Assembly: GCA_035644495.1 (NCBI GenBank)
Contig: DASQOM010000240.1
Coordinates: 1-29,240, forward strand
Source: JACQFK01 sp035644495
GTDB lineage: Bacteria; Planctomycetota; MHYJ01; JACPRB01
Direction of reading: 5' to 3'
DNA length: 29,240 bases
Below, piece after piece: positions 1 through 7,243 of the stretch. Position 1 is the first letter of the stretch, and every line of letters begins with the position of its first letter. The notes beneath the pieces were generated by a model. That model ran no database searches. It was not told the DNA's origin and saw only the letters and a program-made list of their open reading frames with translations. Made by a program: the position numbers and the translations under genes.

Positions 1-1
1 C

Positions 2-82
2 CTCGACGAGCCCCGCTTCGAGAAGACCCACATCCTCTGCGAGAAGTGCGGCAAGCCCGCCCTCTCCCTCGATGACGGGTAG
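2..82 (+). CDS. C-terminal tail of a protein with a CxxC zinc-knuckle-like motif (partial)
   Basis: The frame is open from the left edge and ends at TAG 80-82. The 26 visible residues end in ILCEKCGKPALSLDDG, whose Cys-x-x-Cys pair looks like half of a zinc ribbon or knuckle. The rest of the protein lies outside the window, so no function can be given. The sensible composition and the stop just before non-coding repeat sequence suggest a true gene end, but with so few residues a chance open frame cannot be excluded. Confidence 0.5.
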   Translation, partial: LDEPRFEKTHILCEKCGKPALSLDDG

Positions 83-87
83 GAACA

Positions 88-111
88 ACACCAAGGCACC
101 GAGACACGGAG
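88..111 (+). repeat. Left arm of an imperfect inverted repeat around the VOC remnant
   Basis: This 24-nt GACACGGAG-type sequence matches the reverse complement of 376-399 at 19 of 24 positions by hand alignment. It starts 5 bases after the stop of the preceding gene, and the two arms bracket the glyoxalase remnant. Sequences of this AAGGCACGGAGACACGGAG type recur between genes in many bacterial genomes; here the paired, inverted placement is the notable point. Confidence 0.55.
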
Positions 112-124
112 TGGGAATCAGGCG

Positions 125-367
125 ATAGGATGGTTCCGCCCGAACTCCGCCTCCTCGGTGCTGGAGCTCGATCCCCCGAAGTCCGGACAGGGTCTCGCAG
201 TTGAAGCGAGGCTTGGATCCAGCGTCTCCATGCTCGACAAGATTTGTGAAGGCCTCCGGGTCGCAGGACATGCCCTCAAGGAGTCGCCCGTGACGACCGA
301 ATGGGGTTCCCGGGCGGTGATCGTCGATCCGGACGGAAGGAGTGTCGAGCGGACTCAGAAGGCTTGA
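125..367 (+). pseudogene. VOC-family (glyoxalase/bleomycin-resistance fold) remnant, N-terminus missing
   Basis: The frame reads through a VOC C-terminal half: a strand plus LDKICEGLRVAGHALKESP, then VTTEWGSRAVIVDPDGRSVE and a short tail. The W-G-S-R and DPDG-x-x-V-E pattern is characteristic of the last beta strands of VOC domains, where the Glu is usually a metal ligand. Full VOC proteins have about 120-140 residues; here only about 75 are present and no N-terminal half lies in any upstream frame. The only starts are internal, such as GTG 158, so this is probably a decayed fragment. It sits between the arms of an inverted repeat, which suggests deletion or insertion at this point. Confidence 0.6.
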
Positions 368-375
368 AGCGGCCG

Positions 376-399
376 CTTTGTGTCTCCGTGTCTTTGTGT
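376..399 (-). repeat. Right arm of the inverted repeat around the VOC remnant
   Basis: The reverse complement of this 24-nt segment (ACACAAAGACACGGAGACAC...) matches the left arm 88-111 at 19 of 24 positions. It begins 8 bases after the stop of the VOC remnant, so the two arms frame the fragment almost exactly. Confidence 0.55.
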
Positions 400-446
400 T
401 CAGGATTGTCACAGTTGCTCCCAGGAATCGTCCTAACGGCATCTCC

Positions 447-707
447 ATGAAGCATGTCCTGGTCGCGCTGATCCTCTTCTCCGGTGCTCCCCTGGCCTTC
501 GCCGAGGCGGATCCCACGCTGGAGGAGGACGCAATCGTCGAAGTCGCCCGCAGTTCCCGCGTGGAGCGGCAGAAGGTCCGCGTCCTCCCTCCGGTGCCTG
601 CTCCCGTCCTGCTCCGCCCCGTCGTCGTCACTCTCCCCCCTCCCGCCATCCCTGATCCGCACCACGGATCGCCGAGGCTCTTCTCGCGCCCGCCGCCCGC
701 GGCCTGA
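447..707 (+). CDS. Small secreted proline-rich protein, unknown function
   Basis: The 86-residue product begins MKHVLVALILFSGAPLAFA-EADP, a clear Sec signal peptide with a likely cleavage after AFA. The mature part is short, first acidic (DPTLEEDAIVEVARSS) and then proline-rich (LPPVPAPVLL, VTLPPPAIPDP), with no Cys and no recognised domain. I chose ATG 447 because it begins exactly at the signal peptide; the frame is open upstream to 342 but gives no credible leader. No convincing ribosome-binding site is visible, which lowers confidence. It precedes terC by 50 bp on the same strand and could share its transcript. Confidence 0.5.
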   Translation: MKHVLVALILFSGAPLAFAEADPTLEEDAIVEVARSSRVERQKVRVLPPVPAPVLLRPVVVTLPPPAIPDPHHGSPRLFSRPPPAA

Positions 708-757
708 CCTTCCCCCCGCGGCCGGTCTGATTTTCTCCCCGCTCCCAAGGAGGGTCC

Positions 758-1678
758 GTGTCTACCCACCCCTGTCTCTGGCTCGGCTTCAACGCGTTCG
801 TGCTGCTCATGCTCGCCGTCGACCTGGGCGTCTTCCACCGGAAGAGCCATATGGTCCGCGTCGGCGAAGCGCTCGCCTGGACCGCGGTCTGGATCGTCCT
901 CGCGCTGGGCTTCGGCGCCGGCGTCTGGATCTATCGCGGCGAGGAGGCGGGACTGCAGTTCCTCGCGGGCTATCTCATCGAGAAGTCGCTCAGCGTCGAC
1001 AACCTCTTCGTCTTCCTCATCGTCTTCTCGACGTTCCAGGTTCCCGCCGTCTACCAGCATAAGGTGCTGTTCTGGGGCCTCCTGGGCGCCCTCGTCATGC
1101 GTGCGGCCCTCATCCTCGCCGGCGGCGCCCTGCTCCACCGATTCCACTGGACGATCTACCTGTTCGGCGGCTTCCTCATCCTCACCGGCATCAAGCTGCT
1201 CGTGCAGAAGGACGAGGCCCCGAAGCTCGAGAACAATATCGCCGTCCGTCTCGCCCGGAAATGGATCCCGCTGACGACCGACTTCTCCGGCGGACGCTTC
1301 TTCGTCCGCGACGCCGGACGTCGACTCGCGACGCCGATGTTCCTCGTCCTGGTCACGATCGAGTTCACCGACCTGGTCTTCGCCCTCGACTCGATCCCGG
1401 CGATCTTCGCGGTCACGCCCGACTCGTTCATCGTGTACACGTCGAATGTCTTCGCCATCCTGGGCCTGCGCTCGCTCTACTTCGCGCTGTCCGGCGTGAT
1501 GGTCCTCTTCTCGCGTCTGAAGACGGGGCTCGCGCTGATTCTGGCGTTTGTCGGCGTGAAGATGGTGATCGTCGACCTCGTCAAGATCCCGATCGGGGTC
1601 TCGCTCGGCGTGATCGGCGGGATCCTCGCGCTCTCGATCGCCGCGTCGCTGGTCTGGCCGGTGAAGGAGGCGGCGTGA
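758..1678 (+). CDS. TerC/Alx-family integral membrane protein
   Basis: The 306-residue polytopic membrane protein belongs to the TerC family, whose studied members (Alx, TerC, YceF-like) are linked to metal ion, especially Mn2+, export or to loading of exported proteins. Family hallmarks are seen: EKSLSVDNLFVFLIVFSTF near residue 75-95 and FTDLVFALDSIPAIFAVT in the C-terminal half, both with conserved membrane Asp residues, plus about seven hydrophobic helices. The start is GTG 758, preceded by AAGGAGGG at 747-754. It ends 3 bp before the stop of the convergent M61 gene, with no terminator between. I looked for a yybP-ykoY-type Mn riboswitch upstream and saw none. Confidence 0.9.
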   Translation: MSTHPCLWLGFNAFVLLMLAVDLGVFHRKSHMVRVGEALAWTAVWIVLALGFGAGVWIYRGEEAGLQFLAGYLIEKSLSVDNLFVFLIVFSTFQVPAVYQHKVLFWGLLGALVMRAALILAGGALLHRFHWTIYLFGGFLILTGIKLLVQKDEAPKLENNIAVRLARKWIPLTTDFSGGRFFVRDAGRRLATPMFLVLVTIEFTDLVFALDSIPAIFAVTPDSFIVYTSNVFAILGLRSLYFALSGVMVLFSRLKTGLALILAFVGVKMVIVDLVKIPIGVSLGVIGGILALSIAASLVWPVKEAA

Positions 1679-1681
1679 GCC

Positions 1682-3418
1682 CTATTTCTTGGGCTGCTCC
1701 CACTTGCTCCAGAGCCAGCCCTCATAGATGCGCTTCTGGAGCGGGGTCGGCGCCTTGGTCCGCCGGATCGTCCAGGTCACGTTCTCCTTCGAACCGAAGG
1801 CGACCTTGACCTCCCGGAGGAAGCCGGAGCGGAACAGGGTGAATCGCGCGCGATCGCCCGGATCGTATTCCTCGAGCCGCTTCTCGAAGTCGTCGGCAGA
1901 GAGCTTGACGCCGTCGATCGCGATCACCTCGTCCCTCGGCGAGAGCCCGGACTTCCAGGCAGGGCCGTCCTCCACCACGCTCGCGATGGAGAGGACGCCG
2001 CCCGCTTTCGACGTCCCGATCCCCAGCCAGGCGCGGGCCTTCCTCGCCGCCTCGCCCTCCTCGGGCTTGCGGGGGTCCTTCTCGAGCGCGACGCCGGCAT
2101 TCCCGAGGTACTTGTTCCAGGGGATGTCGGCGACGCCGTCGACCAGGTCGCGGAAGAAGCGTTCGAGATTGCCGGCCACCTTCTCACAGGTGCGCCTGAA
2201 CTCGCGCTCGGGGAAGCCCTTCCCGTCGCGGCCGCACTGCTGATAGAGGAGGCGCATGACGTCGTCGAGCGACTTCCGGTTGGCGCTGCGCCGGCGGATC
2301 TCCAGGTCGAGGCACATGGCGACGAGCTCGCCCTTCTCGTAGTAGCTCATCTGGCAGTTGGTGGAGTTCTCGTTCGGCTGATACAGCTTGATCCAGGTGT
2401 CGAAGCTCGACTCCGACAGCGACTGCCGCTTCCGGCCGGGCTTCTCTTCGTACTTCTGGATGCGCTCGGCCATCTTCTTGAAGTACTTGTCCGGCGACCA
2501 CAGCTTCGCGCGGCAGGGCACGATCGTGTCGTAGTAGCTGGTGAAGCCCTCCATCACCCAGAGCAGGGTCGTGTAGACCTCGCGGTCGTAGTCGAAGGGC
2601 CCCAGCATCTCGGGCCTGATGCGCTTCACGTTCCAGAGGTGGAAGAACTCGTGCGCAACCAGCTCGAGGAAGTTCTCGTATTTCTCCCGCGGCTTGTAGC
2701 CCTGGGCGGGATACTGCAGCGCGGTCGAATTCAGGTGCTCCAGCCCGCCCCCGCGCTCGGACGTGTTGTGCAGGAGGAACGTGTAGTGCGGATACGGGAT
2801 GTCACGGAGGATCTTCACCTCCGTCTCGACGATCTTCCGGATGTCGTCCACCATCTTCTTCGGGTCGTAGTTCCCCTCGCCGTGGACGACGAGGTGGTGC
2901 GGGATGCCCTGGACCTTGAAGGTCTGCCGGGTGAAGGTGCCGACCTCGATGGGCGAGTCGACGAGGACGTCGTAGTCGGGGGCCAGCAGGGTCCGTCCCC
3001 GCTGCTCCAACCCCGAGGCGATCCGCCAGCCCCTGGGGGCCTCGAGGTCGAGGGCGATCGGAGCGTCCTTATGGCCGTCAACGTAGAAAAAGACCCCGGC
3101 CCCGTTGAGGAAGGCGTGGTCGGAGTCGACGTGCGACGACTGGACCGAGAGTTCGAAAGCCCAGACGTCGTATTCGATCGCGATGTCGCCGCCGGCTTCG
3201 ACGCGCCAGCGGCTTTTGTCGATCTTGCGCCAGCGCCTCTTCCCCGCGGAGAAGTCCTGGACGTTGCGGGAGTAGTCGCGGACCTTGTAGGAACCGGGCG
3301 TCCAGACGGGCATGACGAAGTCGGCGGAATCCCCGGGGAGCCCCCGGACCTCCATGCGGACACGGACGAGATGGGAGTTTGGGTTGCGGAGGGAGACCGT
3401 GTAATGGACCTGCGTCAT
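1682..3418 (-). CDS. M61-family (glycyl aminopeptidase-like) metallopeptidase with PDZ domain
   Basis: The 578-residue protein has the M61 layout: an N-terminal beta-rich domain (1-170), a zinc peptidase domain with GGGLEH at 223-228, HEFFH at 256-260 as the zinc-binding motif and E290 in WVMEGFTSYY as the likely third ligand, then a C-terminal PDZ domain (about 465-550) containing SVVEDGPAWKSGLSPRDEVI. Family members are aminopeptidases preferring N-terminal Gly or Ala. No signal peptide is seen, so it is probably cytoplasmic. Start ATG 3416-3418 has AGGAAG upstream. Length is normal for the family. It is transcribed away from the tetR promoter region and converges with terC. Confidence 0.9.
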   Translation of the reverse strand: MTQVHYTVSLRNPNSHLVRVRMEVRGLPGDSADFVMPVWTPGSYKVRDYSRNVQDFSAGKRRWRKIDKSRWRVEAGGDIAIEYDVWAFELSVQSSHVDSDHAFLNGAGVFFYVDGHKDAPIALDLEAPRGWRIASGLEQRGRTLLAPDYDVLVDSPIEVGTFTRQTFKVQGIPHHLVVHGEGNYDPKKMVDDIRKIVETEVKILRDIPYPHYTFLLHNTSERGGGLEHLNSTALQYPAQGYKPREKYENFLELVAHEFFHLWNVKRIRPEMLGPFDYDREVYTTLLWVMEGFTSYYDTIVPCRAKLWSPDKYFKKMAERIQKYEEKPGRKRQSLSESSFDTWIKLYQPNENSTNCQMSYYEKGELVAMCLDLEIRRRSANRKSLDDVMRLLYQQCGRDGKGFPEREFRRTCEKVAGNLERFFRDLVDGVADIPWNKYLGNAGVALEKDPRKPEEGEAARKARAWLGIGTSKAGGVLSIASVVEDGPAWKSGLSPRDEVIAIDGVKLSADDFEKRLEEYDPGDRARFTLFRSGFLREVKVAFGSKENVTWTIRRTKAPTPLQKRIYEGWLWSKWEQPKK

Positions 3419-3476
3419 GGGTGCTTCCTAAGAGGCATCAGGCATTAAGCCTTACCGGGCGGAGTCCGTCAAACCC

Positions 3477-3505
3477 TTGACATCTCCACACGGGCGGCCT
3501 AGAAT
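3477..3505 (+). promoter_or_regulatory. Sigma-70-type promoter for the tetR operon
   Basis: TTGACA (3477-3482) and TAGAAT (3500-3505) are separated by exactly 17 bp, a near-consensus housekeeping promoter. Transcription would start near 3512, inside the palindrome that follows, leaving a leader of about 165 nt before the tetR ATG. That leader contains a 7-bp hairpin (3579-3585 with 3601-3607) without a U tract. Confidence 0.75.
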
Positions 3506-3520
3506 ATGAACATGTTCAGA
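3505..3520 (+). promoter_or_regulatory. Palindromic operator at the tetR promoter
   Basis: TATGAAC-AT-GTTCAGA contains the perfect 12-bp palindrome TGAACATGTTCA (3507-3518) abutting the -10 box and covering the predicted start of transcription. The same half-site spacing recurs at 5617-5632. A TetR-family dimer bound here would block transcription, so autoregulation is likely. Confidence 0.7.
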
Positions 3521-3678
3521 ATAAGCGGCGAGCCCGACGGCGCCCAGGAGCAGCTGATACTGGGGGGAGGGGAGTGGGGGGCCGCTGTTCTTCATGATGT
3601 GCGGCCCGCTCGCCCTATACCCCTCGCTTCGTGTCACGCTGAACCTGCTCCCCGGGCCGAAGCGGGATTGAGGAATTG

Positions 3679-4317
3679 ATGGGCCGACGCGAATCCAAGA
3701 AGGAAGCGACCAAGAAGAAGATCCTCGACGTTTCGCTCCAGCTCTTCCAGAAGATGGGCTTCGCGAGGACGACCATGCGCGACGTAGCCAAGAAATGCGG
3801 GATCGCCCTGGGGACGACCTACAACTACTTCCCCACCAAGGAGCACATCGCCCTCTACTTCTTCGAGGCGGCCTTCGACGAGGTCATGGAACGCTACAAG
3901 AAGGAGGAGCCGGCCGACGCGCCGCTCGACGAGAAGATCTTCCTGCTGCTGTCCATCGAGCTCGAGAAGATCGCCCCCTACGAGGAGTTCCTCAACCTGA
4001 TCGTCACCCATGCGGTGCTGCCGACGTCGCGCCTGCACCCCTTCAGCATGGACTCCCAGCGCCTCAAGATGAAGTACCTGGACTTCGTCGGCGGCATCCT
4101 CGAGAACGCCCGGGAGAAGGGCGAGTTCTCGGCCCCGGGCTTCGACTCGATGATCCTCTCGGCCTTCTGGGTTTTCCACCTGGGGATCATGATGTTCTGG
4201 ATGAACGATGCGTCCCGAAAGAAGGAGGACACGTTCATCCTGCTCGACAAGTCCCTGCGCTTCATCCTCAACGCGATGAAAGGAAAGGCGCCGCTTGGTC
4301 CAAAACGGCGGACGTAA
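3679..4317 (+). CDS. TetR/AcrR-family transcriptional regulator
   Basis: The 212-residue protein has an N-terminal TetR HTH (about residues 12-58: TKKKILDVSLQLFQKMGFAR, TTMRDVAKKCGIALGTTYNY, FPTKEHI), with the typical tyrosine-rich recognition helix. The remaining 150 residues are the helical ligand-binding and dimerisation domain. I prefer ATG 3679 over TTG 3676 because AGGA lies 4 bp upstream. Its 3' end overlaps the next gene by 23 bp. It is probably a repressor acting on the two palindromes at 3505 and 5617; the ligand is unknown. Confidence 0.9.
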   Translation: MGRRESKKEATKKKILDVSLQLFQKMGFARTTMRDVAKKCGIALGTTYNYFPTKEHIALYFFEAAFDEVMERYKKEEPADAPLDEKIFLLLSIELEKIAPYEEFLNLIVTHAVLPTSRLHPFSMDSQRLKMKYLDFVGGILENAREKGEFSAPGFDSMILSAFWVFHLGIMMFWMNDASRKKEDTFILLDKSLRFILNAMKGKAPLGPKRRT

Positions 4318-5602
4318 GATCCCGACCGGCGCCCGCGGCAGGCTCGTCCGCATGGGCCTGATGGGCGCCGGCGTCGTCGGCCGCAACACCCTCGCCGGCA
4401 TCCGGAAGATCGGCGCCTCCGAGGAGCGGAGAAAGGAGATCGACCGCAGCACGCACGAGGCGAACGCGGTCCGCATCTTCGATTCCATGACCCAGATGAA
4501 GGGCGCCTTCATGAAGCTGGGGCAGATGCTCTCGCTCCAGGCCCAGACGCTGCCCGAGCCCTACCTGCGCCGCCTCGCCGATCTCCAGTGGGAGGCGCCG
4601 CCGATGCACGCCACCCTGATGCGGATGCAGTTCCGGAACGAGACCGGGAAGAATCCCGAGGACGTCTACGACGGCTTCGAGCGCGAGCCGTTCGCGGCGG
4701 CGTCCCTGGGCCAGGTCCATAAAGCCCGCCTCCAGACCGGCGAGCCCGTCGCGGTCAAGATCCAGTACCCCGGCATCGACCGGTCGATCGACAGCGACTT
4801 CGCCAACCTGAAGGCGATGCTGTCCACGATCCGGCTCAATCGCGAGCAATTCGGGGAAGTCTGGGACGCCGTCGAGGAGGTGCGGAAGCACTTCCACCGT
4901 GAAGTCGACTACGTCCAGGAGGCGGCGACGATCGACGAGTTCCGCCGCCTGCTGCGCGACCGCGACGACATCCGCATCCCGAAGGTCTATAAGGAGCTGT
5001 CGACGTCCCGCATCCTGACGATGGAGTACATCGAGGGCAGGCACCTTCGGGACTATCTCCGGACGAAGCCGTCGCAGGCCGAGCGGGATGCGATCGGCGA
5101 GCGGCTGCTGGACCTGTTCTTCCGCCAGGCCTTCGATTTCGGCCTGCTGCACGCGGACCCGCATCCGGGCAACTACCTGTTCCTTGAGGGAGGCCGGATC
5201 GGGCTGCTCGACTTCGGCTGCTCCAAGAAGTTCGACGCGGCCTTCATCGAAGACCATAAGGCGCTGTTCCGGATCCCGATCGGCGACGCGGACGGGCTCG
5301 CCCGCCACTACCGCAAGCTGGGAGGCCTGCACGACGGCGACCCGAAGCTCGAGGAGAAGAAGCAGGCGCTGCTGCGGGTGCAGCGGACGGACATCGCGAA
5401 GTACCACGAAGACCGGGCCTTCGACTTCGGGGACGCGGCGCACTTCCGGGAGGTGGTGGGCGGCCTGCAGGATCTGGCGAAGCTGGGGCTGACGACGCCG
5501 GGCTATGTGCTCTACATGCGGGCGAAGATCGGGCTCTACAACCTGTTCCACCAGCTGGGGGCGCGCATTAACTGTCACAGGCTGTACCGCAAATACGTCT
5601 AA
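4295..5602 (+). CDS. ABC1/AarF/UbiB-family atypical kinase-like protein
   Basis: The 435-residue protein carries all UbiB-family signatures: KxGQ motif KLGQ (74-77), the alanine-rich nucleotide loop AAAS (133-136), the VAVK lysine (154), the REVDYVQEA segment, the catalytic loop HADPHPGNY (285-293) and DFG (305-307). Relatives are ATPases that support ubiquinone or other isoprenoid-lipid pathways. No C-terminal transmembrane helix is obvious. The start is TTG 4295, preceded by AAAGGAAAGG at 4279-4288, which overlaps tetR and implies translational coupling; ATG 4352 is the alternative. Pairing with a TetR gene and membrane proteins suggests a role in membrane or lipid physiology (inference). 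Confidence 0.88.
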   Translation: MVQNGGRKIPTGARGRLVRMGLMGAGVVGRNTLAGIRKIGASEERRKEIDRSTHEANAVRIFDSMTQMKGAFMKLGQMLSLQAQTLPEPYLRRLADLQWEAPPMHATLMRMQFRNETGKNPEDVYDGFEREPFAAASLGQVHKARLQTGEPVAVKIQYPGIDRSIDSDFANLKAMLSTIRLNREQFGEVWDAVEEVRKHFHREVDYVQEAATIDEFRRLLRDRDDIRIPKVYKELSTSRILTMEYIEGRHLRDYLRTKPSQAERDAIGERLLDLFFRQAFDFGLLHADPHPGNYLFLEGGRIGLLDFGCSKKFDAAFIEDHKALFRIPIGDADGLARHYRKLGGLHDGDPKLEEKKQALLRVQRTDIAKYHEDRAFDFGDAAHFREVVGGLQDLAKLGLTTPGYVLYMRAKIGLYNLFHQLGARINCHRLYRKYV

Positions 5603-5616
5603 CCTGCGGAGCTAAT

Positions 5617-5632
5617 TATGAACAAGTTCATA
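5617..5632 (+). promoter_or_regulatory. Second copy of the TetR-type palindrome, at a start codon
   Basis: TATGAAC-AA-GTTCATA is a perfect 7-2-7 inverted repeat, extendable to 18 bp (5616-5633). Its left half is identical to that of the tetR promoter site and its right half differs at one base. It overlaps the ATG of the 40-residue gene. No strong promoter is visible directly upstream, so it may act on an unseen promoter, as a roadblock, or reflect only the shared Met-Asn codons. Confidence 0.5.
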
Positions 5633-5740
5633 AATCTTCCCGACAGCTTGGCGGGCCTTGTGGGCTGCGTGTTCTGGATCGGCCTGCTCGCGGGTACCAT
5701 GGCCCTGCTGTTCACCGCGCTCGGCCGGATCGTGGGCTGA
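5618..5740 (+). CDS. 40-residue single-span membrane protein
   Basis: The product starts MNKFINLPDSLAGL and continues as one hydrophobic helix (about 14-35: VGCVFWIGLLAGTMALLFTA) ending LGRIVG and TGA 5738-5740. GGAG at 5608-5611 lies 6 bp before ATG 5618, and the gene sits between the kinase and DUF2071 genes (15 bp and 23 bp gaps). I do not recognise a family. Position, Shine-Dalgarno site and membrane-helix composition all support a real small gene, possibly a partner of the neighbouring membrane proteins. Confidence 0.65.
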   Translation: MNKFINLPDSLAGLVGCVFWIGLLAGTMALLFTALGRIVG

Positions 5741-5763
5741 CGGGAATCGGAGGGGAGGCAGCC

Positions 5764-6489
5764 ATGACGACGCTGAGCCTGGACGCGCGCGGCCTCTTCG
5801 AGACCGCCGAGGGACGGCCCCTGTTCCACGCCGGCTGGCAGCGCACCGTGTTCATCCACTACGCCGTCGACCCCACCGCGCTGCAGCCCCAGGTCCCCTT
5901 CCCCCTCGACGTCCGCGACGGCAAGGCCTACGTCAGCCTCGTCGCCTTCACCCTCACCGACCTCCGCTTCGCGCTCGGCGGACCCGGCCTCACCACTCAC
6001 GGCTTCCTCAACGTCCGCACCTATGTTCCCGGCAACGGTATCTACTTCCTCGCCGAGTGGCTCCCCAACCCCTTCTGCGTCTTTCTCGGACCGCGCCTTT
6101 ATGGACTTCCCTACCGTCGCGGACGCCTGACCTACGACCACGTCCACGAGACGGGCCGCCTGCATGGCCGCGTGGAAGGCCGCGAGGGCGCGCTCGACTT
6201 CGACGCGCCCATCGATCCTGCGACGCGCTTCGCCCCCAGCGAGCCGGGCAGCCTCGACGAGTTCCTCCTCGAGCGCTATACGGCGTTCACCGAACGACGC
6301 GGCCTCGAGCGGCTCTTCCGCGTCTGGCACCACCCCTGGCCGCAGGTCCCGGTCGACGTCACGGTGCGCGACGACAGCCTGCTCGCCGCCACGGGGCCCT
6401 GGTTCCGCGGGGCCCGCCTGGCGGGCGCGAACTACTCGCCCGGCTTCAAGGAGGTCTGGATGGGCCGGCCGAGAAGGAGGACGCCATGA
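5764..6489 (+). CDS. DUF2071 (YqjF-like) protein
   Basis: The 241-residue protein begins with the DUF2071 pattern HAGWQRTVFIHYAVDPTALQ and continues with the family strands (AYVSLVAFTLTDLRF, HGFLNVRTYV, GIYFLAEWLPN, ARLAGANYSPGFKEVWMGRP). The fold is related to acetoacetate decarboxylase but no reaction is established for the family. GGGAGG upstream of ATG 5764 supports the start. Its stop overlaps the next start as ATGA, so it is translationally coupled to the membrane-protein genes that follow. It belongs to the putative TetR-controlled block. Confidence 0.85.
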   Translation: MTTLSLDARGLFETAEGRPLFHAGWQRTVFIHYAVDPTALQPQVPFPLDVRDGKAYVSLVAFTLTDLRFALGGPGLTTHGFLNVRTYVPGNGIYFLAEWLPNPFCVFLGPRLYGLPYRRGRLTYDHVHETGRLHGRVEGREGALDFDAPIDPATRFAPSEPGSLDEFLLERYTAFTERRGLERLFRVWHHPWPQVPVDVTVRDDSLLAATGPWFRGARLAGANYSPGFKEVWMGRPRRRTP

Positions 6490-6881
6490 CCCTGATCCGG
6501 CTCGCGGGTGTCCTGCAGCTCGTCGTCGCGGGCGCGAACCTCCCGCTCTCCTGGATGCTGCGCTTCGGGAAGGAGCACGCGCGGCTGAGCCCGATCGTCC
6601 GCCAGATCCACCAGGTCCACCACGGCTATATCGTGGGCATGCTCGGATTCTTCGCGGCGGTCTCGCTCTTCTTCGCGGAGGAACTGACGGGCGACCATCC
6701 CCTCGGCCGCCTTGTCTCCGTCATGCTTGCGGTTTTCTGGGGCGTCCGCGTCGCCGTACAGCGCACGTACTACGACCGCGAGTTCCTCCGACGTCACCGC
6801 GCGGGCGACGTCGCCTTCACCCTGATCTTCACGTTCCTCTTCGCCGTCTACGCGGCGTCCGCCGCGGGAGTGCTGCAATGA
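6486..6881 (+). CDS. Four-helix membrane protein, unknown function
   Basis: The 131-residue product starts MTLIRLAGVLQLVVAGANLP and has about four hydrophobic segments (roughly 3-20, 48-65, 78-92, 107-127) separated by charged loops such as RQIHQVHHGY and QRTYYDREFLRRHRAG. I recognise no named family. Both ends use ATGA overlaps with neighbours (DUF2071 upstream, Rossmann-like downstream), strong evidence that it is a real cotranslated gene. Histidines at the helix border (HQVHHGY) could bind metal, but that is only a guess. Confidence 0.75.
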   Translation: MTLIRLAGVLQLVVAGANLPLSWMLRFGKEHARLSPIVRQIHQVHHGYIVGMLGFFAAVSLFFAEELTGDHPLGRLVSVMLAVFWGVRVAVQRTYYDREFLRRHRAGDVAFTLIFTFLFAVYAASAAGVLQ

Positions 6882-7243
6882 AACGCGACCTCGTCATCGC
6901 CCTCGTCGGCGCCCGCAGCCGGGTGGGCCGGACGCTCGCCGCCCGCCTCCGCGCGGAAGGCCATACGGTGCTGCCGGTCCCCCGGCATTATGGTCTCCTG
7001 CCGGGCTCGGACCTGCTCATCCATCTCGGCGGCGGGCTGCGTCGGCTGTCGGCCCGGATTCCCGACGCGGTCATGCTGCCGGAACGGTTGCTGACGACAT
7101 CCTCCCGGGTCGGAAAGATCCGCGAACTCGGGATCGACGTCGCCCCGCTGAAACTCGACGACCTGCGCCCCGAGGAAGCCGTCGACCTGATCCTCTGGGC
7201 CATCCACCATCTGGAGGGCCAGCCCGCGCTGGAAAACGCATGA
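6878..7243 (+). CDS. Short Rossmann-like protein (truncated nucleoside-diphosphate-sugar epimerase type)
   Basis: The 121-residue product begins MKRDLVIALVGARSRVGRTL, a beta-alpha-beta start with a GxxSxxG-like dinucleotide loop, then AARLRAEGHTVLPVPRHYG and DLLIHLGGGL, as in NAD(P)-binding epimerases. Those enzymes have about 300 residues; here the catalytic half (YxxxK) is absent, so it is a stand-alone nucleotide-binding-like protein or a worn-down one. The C-terminus (PEEAVDLILWAIHHLEGQP) resembles the end of such proteins. It overlaps the genes on both sides by 4 bp (ATGA), which argues that the short length is genuine. Confidence 0.65.
   Translation: MKRDLVIALVGARSRVGRTLAARLRAEGHTVLPVPRHYGLLPGSDLLIHLGGGLRRLSARIPDAVMLPERLLTTSSRVGKIRELGIDVAPLKLDDLRPEEAVDLILWAIHHLEGQPALENA

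Noticed and set aside
708..757. yybP-ykoY riboswitch before terC
   Set aside because: The 50-bp gap is too short and shows no matching stem structure.
3506..3676. 57-codon plus-strand ORF starting ATGAACATG at the tetR operator
   Set aside because: Its ATG lies upstream of the predicted start of transcription of the promoter at 3477-3505, the composition is not protein-like, and the palindrome explains the similarity to the 5618 gene start.
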